Below are positions 5,635 through 8,327 of a stretch of DNA of 8,327 nucleotides, piece after piece. The position numbers and the translations under genes were made by a program. Under the pieces are notes generated by a model. The model was not told the DNA's origin and searched no databases. It saw nothing but the letters and a program-made list of their open reading frames with translations. Numbering within the stretch: the stretch's first letter is position 1; each line of letters opens with the position of its first letter. This DNA is from an uncultured Spirochaetales bacterium (GTDB taxonomy: Bacteria > Spirochaetota > Spirochaetia > Sphaerochaetales > Sphaerochaetaceae): the NCBI GenBank assembly GCA_937902565.1, contig CALFMX010000284.1, positions 1-8,327 of the forward strand, in the 5' to 3' direction.

Positions 5635-7314
5635 ATGCATATTACATTCTTTGGCTCGGCACAGATGGTCACCGGTAGCTGCTTCATGGTCGAAGCGGGG
5701 GAGAAGCGACTCCTTGTCGATTGCGGGCTGCCCCAGGGCAGTGATGAGAAGGAGTGCGGCACCAGTCTGGCCTTCGATGCCACCCGGGTGGATTATCTGG
5801 TGGTGACCCACGCCCACATCGACCATACCGGTCGCATCCCGCTTCTGGTGAAGAGTGGATTTAAGGGGCGGATTCTCGCCACCAGCGCCACCGTCGATCT
5901 CTGTGAGATCATGCTCGCCGACAGTGGGCATATCCAGGAGACGGAGGCGGAGTGGAAGAACCGCAAGGCACGGAGGGCCGGGGAGCCGGAGGTGGAGCCG
6001 CTCTACACTGTCGAGGATGCGCAAAAGGCGATGGCGTACTTCGAGAGCTGCTCCTACGAGGAGATGTACGAGATCGACGAACACTTCACGATCCGCTTCC
6101 AGGACGCCGGTCACCTGCTCGGCTCCGCCTCCGTCGAGGTGTGGGTGAGGGAGGGGGCAGAGGAGCGCAAGCTCGTCTTCAGCGGGGATATCGGAAACTT
6201 CGACCAGCCGTTGATCAAGGATCCCACCTATATAGAGGAAGCCGATTACGTGGTGATGGAGTCCACCTATGGCAACCGGGTCCACACCCTGCCTCCCCAT
6301 GCGGTGGGCAGCAATGTGCCGACCAGGATCCGGGCCGAGGAGCTTGCCCAGATCATCGAGCGGACCTTCAAGCGTGGAGGCAACGTCATCGTCCCGGCCT
6401 TCGCCGTCGGGCGGACGCAGGAGATCCTCTACCTCCTGCGCGTCATCATCGAGGAGGGGCTCTGTCCCACGTTCAAGGAGATCCCGGTCTTCGTCGACAG
6501 CCCCCTGTCGGTGAAGGCGACACGGGTCTTTGCGGGCAATCTCTTCGGTTATATGGATGATGAGACGATGGAACTGGTGAACCGGGGCGTCAACCCGATC
6601 CTCTTCCCCTCGCTGGTGACCATCGTCGATGTGGCAGACTCGATCGCCCTCAACAGCCGCAAGGAGAGCTGTGTGATCATCAGCTCAAGCGGCATGTGTG
6701 AGGCGGGGCGCATCAAGCACCACCTCAAGCACAACCTCTGGAGAGCGGAGAGTACCGTCCTTTTCTCCGGGTACCAGGCAGGCGGGACGCTGGGGCGCTC
6801 GATCCTCGATGGGGCACGCCACGTCACGATCTTCGGCGACCAGATCGACGTGCGCTGTGAGGTGGCCGAGCTTTCGGGTATCAGCGGGCATGCCGACCAA
6901 GAGGGGCTGATCACCTGGATCCAGGCGTTCAAGAAACCGATCACACGTGCCTTCATCGTCCATGGGGACAAGGATGTCGCGCCGTGGTTCGCCTCCTTCG
7001 TGACCCGGAGCCTCTCCATCGATGCCTATGCACCGAAGGTGCTGGAGCGCTTTGACCTCCTCGATGAGAGCTCCCTTCCCAACGCCCAGCCGGTCGATGA
7101 TATCGTGGTGCCGTACATCCGACAGCTCAGGCAGGCCACTGCACTCTTGGAGCGGCAGCAACAGACGCTCCTGGATGTGGTGGCGCGGATGCAGGAGGCA
7201 GGCTCCGAGACATTGATGGAGCAGAAGCGGGCGGTCAGGTTGACCAATGCCATCAACAGGCTGGCCAGTGACCTGGAGTTCCTTGGGATCAAGTGGGGGG
7301 GTGATGACCGGTAG
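5635..7314 (+). CDS. Beta-CASP metallo-beta-lactamase ribonuclease (CPSF73/TTHA0252-like)
   Basis: This 559-residue cytoplasmic enzyme is predicted to cleave RNA with two zinc ions. The metallo-beta-lactamase motifs are complete: HAHIDH at 59-64, H160 in DAGHLLGS and D185 in SGDIGN. The beta-CASP domain follows, with FVDSPLS (D288), GRIKHHLKH (about 358-366) and SGHAD (H419), then VHGD (H443) in the C-terminal RNA-specificity segment. Thermus TTHA0252 is a studied relative of about 430 residues. The present protein is longer because of an inserted charged helical stretch at about 98-150 and a C-terminal tail of about 70 residues (490-559) with coiled-coil character, which could serve oligomerisation or partner binding (inferred). 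ATG 5635 is chosen because AGGAG lies just upstream and the MHITFFGSAQMVTGSCF start is standard for the family; the open frame continues upstream only through noncoding leader. Its stop abuts the convergent GNAT stop. Confidence 0.93.
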   Translation: MHITFFGSAQMVTGSCFMVEAGEKRLLVDCGLPQGSDEKECGTSLAFDATRVDYLVVTHAHIDHTGRIPLLVKSGFKGRILATSATVDLCEIMLADSGHIQETEAEWKNRKARRAGEPEVEPLYTVEDAQKAMAYFESCSYEEMYEIDEHFTIRFQDAGHLLGSASVEVWVREGAEERKLVFSGDIGNFDQPLIKDPTYIEEADYVVMESTYGNRVHTLPPHAVGSNVPTRIRAEELAQIIERTFKRGGNVIVPAFAVGRTQEILYLLRVIIEEGLCPTFKEIPVFVDSPLSVKATRVFAGNLFGYMDDETMELVNRGVNPILFPSLVTIVDVADSIALNSRKESCVIISSSGMCEAGRIKHHLKHNLWRAESTVLFSGYQAGGTLGRSILDGARHVTIFGDQIDVRCEVAELSGISGHADQEGLITWIQAFKKPITRAFIVHGDKDVAPWFASFVTRSLSIDAYAPKVLERFDLLDESSLPNAQPVDDIVVPYIRQLRQATALLERQQQTLLDVVARMQEAGSETLMEQKRAVRLTNAINRLASDLEFLGIKWGGDDR

Positions 7315-7917
7315 TTACGTCAGCTTCATGCCGAGGGTGGATCCCCAGCTCTGCTGCTCAAGGATGGTAAATCCCAGCTTCTCATAGAAGCCGAAGGCTC
7401 GCTCATTGCGTCCATCGACCCCCAGGTGGATGCCTTCGGCCCCACGCTTCTTCGCCGCCTTGATGAAGGTCTGCATCAGGCCCCTTCCGAGCCCCTTGCC
7501 CTGCAGCTCCTCAAGCAGGTCTACATGGAGGTGTGCCGGGTAGCCCAGATTCTGCCACAGGCCCTCACCGGGGCCTTTGAGCAGGGACTTTACAAGCTCC
7601 TGCTCCGTAGTGCTCTTGAATTCGCTCTGAGTGGCGTAGTGGCGCTGGAGCGGCGGGAGCCACACCTCCTGCAGCCAGGTGTTGAAGCGACGGGTGTCAC
7701 TGGTGCCGACGATGTACCCGGCAGGTCTTGCGACCTCGTTCAGTGCCACGAAGCAGAGTTCGGGTTCAAAGAAGAAGTAGGGGGCTGCCCAGTAGTGCCC
7801 GACAAGGAATCGGTCGCTGTAGTAGTCACTTCCATCGAGGCCGGCAATTGCCGTCTTGAGGGCAATTTCGTAGATATACGGGATATCCTGCGCCACTGCT
7901 CGTCTGATATTATGCAT
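7315..7917 (-). CDS. GNAT family N-acetyltransferase
   Basis: This 200-residue protein is predicted to transfer an acetyl group from acetyl-CoA to an amine; the substrate is unknown. The acetyl-CoA pyrophosphate loop is QGKGLGRG (139-146) after the strand HLHVDLLEE, and the C-terminal NERAFGFYEKLGF (171-183) is the usual final GNAT element. The YPAHLHVDLL...QGKGLGRGLM arrangement recalls the acetyltransferase-like group related to the C-terminal domain of O-GlcNAcase (recognised from memory, not searched). Residues 75-125 form a long insertion between the early strands and the CoA motif. ATG 7917 has AGGAG (complement of 7925-7929) 7 bases upstream and a promoter beyond. It is a single-gene unit, convergent with the ribonuclease with no base between the two stop codons. 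Confidence 0.9.
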   Translation of the reverse strand: MHNIRRAVAQDIPYIYEIALKTAIAGLDGSDYYSDRFLVGHYWAAPYFFFEPELCFVALNEVARPAGYIVGTSDTRRFNTWLQEVWLPPLQRHYATQSEFKSTTEQELVKSLLKGPGEGLWQNLGYPAHLHVDLLEELQGKGLGRGLMQTFIKAAKKRGAEGIHLGVDGRNERAFGFYEKLGFTILEQQSWGSTLGMKLT

Positions 7918-7944
7918 GAAGGTGCTCCTGTCTTGTCCAGTTCT

Positions 7945-7973
7945 ACAATAGTGCGATTCTGGATTTTTCTCAA
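7945..7973 (-). promoter_or_regulatory. Candidate promoter of the GNAT gene
   Basis: On the minus strand TTGAGA (7973-7968, five of six) and TATTGT (7950-7945, four of six) are 17 bases apart, giving a transcript start about 20 bases before the start codon, just ahead of the ribosome binding site. Confidence 0.5.
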
Positions 7974-8047
7974 TCCTTAAAGTGCAAATAGTAATTTGTT
8001 TTCTTTGATAGAGATAAAACCTTTCGGAAAAATAATTCGAAAAGCGC

Positions 8048-8076
8048 TAGACAAAAAGCCTGCAACTGTGTAATAT
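8048..8076 (+). promoter_or_regulatory. Candidate promoter facing into the right-hand noncoding region
   Basis: TAGACA (8048-8053, five of six) and TAATAT (8071-8076, four of six) are 17 bases apart, just downstream of an AT-rich stretch (about 7977-8043) that could act as an upstream element. Transcription would begin near 8083 and run right into a region with no open reading frame. Confidence 0.45.
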
Positions 8077-8081
8077 CCCCT

Positions 8082-8327
8082 CTTGTTGGCCTTGAGCATG
8101 AGTTGCTCACTCGGATAAGGGGCTCAGGTCCCTTGACGGAGCAGAAGCAAGTCGGGTATTATTAAAGGCCCTCCCCACCGGAAGGAAGGGAGCGATTGAG
8201 AAGGTTCTTTGTTGAGCCGGATGTTTTATGACAGTTGAGCGTAGGGAAGAATAGAGAGATTGGAATAGTGGAAGACCATCGAGGGCTTCCTAGTCAATTC
8301 GGGCATAGCGGGGCCAGCCTGCTGTGC
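8082..8327 (+). ncRNA. Possible structured noncoding RNA, incomplete at the right edge (group II intron 5' region is one candidate)
   Basis: No credible coding frame is visible in 7918-8327. The segment from 8082 is rich in local inverted repeats: TGAGCA/TGCTCA (8093-8098 with 8104-8109), AAGGG/CCCTT (8117-8121 with 8130-8134), CTCCC/GGGAG (8171-8175 with 8188-8192), an interrupted stem at 8270-8290 and a 10-base-pair stem with two G-U pairs at 8303-8327. A further pairing, GGCCT (8088-8092) with AGGCC (8166-8170), could close the first two hairpins into one multibranch unit. The words GGATAAGG (8113-8120), TGACGGAGCAGAAG (8134-8147) and TTCTTTGTTGAGCCGGATG (8205-8223) recall the noncoding part before the maturase of some bacterial group II introns; this is from memory. 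Domain V and a reverse transcriptase would lie beyond the window. A long mRNA leader or small RNA is also possible. Confidence 0.35.

Noticed and set aside
8021..8045. A possible minus-strand terminator (TTTCG/CGAAA stem followed by TTTTATC)
   Set aside because: The stem is only five AT-rich pairs and no minus-strand gene to the right is visible, so support is too weak.
7918..8327. tRNA, rRNA or CRISPR repeats in the right-hand noncoding region
   Set aside because: No cloverleaf with a TTCRA-type arm, no rRNA-like conserved words and no regularly spaced direct repeats were seen.

Overview
The window looks like a piece of a GC-rich, anaerobic, fermentative bacterium, most likely a spirochaete of the Sphaerochaeta type, and probably a metagenomic contig. 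This rests on a V-type (rather than F-type) ATPase, a PTS IIA protein, a LUD-domain plus iron-dependent alcohol dehydrogenase pair, and the general look of the proteins. It is inference from family knowledge; no marker gene in the window settles the taxonomy.

Layout. Bases 1-476 encode the 3' half of the first nucleotide-binding domain of a nucleoside/sugar-type ABC transporter ATPase, with codon use unlike the rest of the window (Leu almost all CTG, Glu mostly GAA) and typical of a betaproteobacterium. At 459-476 this runs in frame, through the shared hexapeptide SLSRLM, into the C-terminus of V-type ATP synthase subunit B. The open reading frame across the join is therefore a chimera. An assembly misjoin is the simplest explanation, and everything from about 477 onward should be treated as the real genome. 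A compact plus-strand operon follows: subunit B end, subunit D, a universal stress protein whose start overlaps the end of D, and a PTS IIA (PtsN/fructose-type) protein, closed by a clear Rho-independent terminator at 2471-2509. A separate plus-strand gene at 2598-3581 encodes a 327-residue protein I do not recognise.

Next is a minus-strand two-gene operon (promoter near 5491-5519): a LUD-domain (DUF162) protein with an unusual cysteine cluster, then an iron-dependent, YqhD/BdhA-like alcohol dehydrogenase. Divergent from it, a plus-strand beta-CASP metallo-beta-lactamase ribonuclease of 559 residues runs to 7314, where its stop codon directly abuts the stop of a minus-strand GNAT acetyltransferase (7315-7917).

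The last 410 bases hold no credible gene. They contain the acetyltransferase promoter, an AT-rich stretch, and then a promoter-like sequence (8048-8076) facing into at least 245 bases rich in hairpins. That segment is probably a structured RNA. Parts of it recall the 5' region of bacterial group II introns, but the window ends before this can be decided. It is the best candidate for something not yet explained here.
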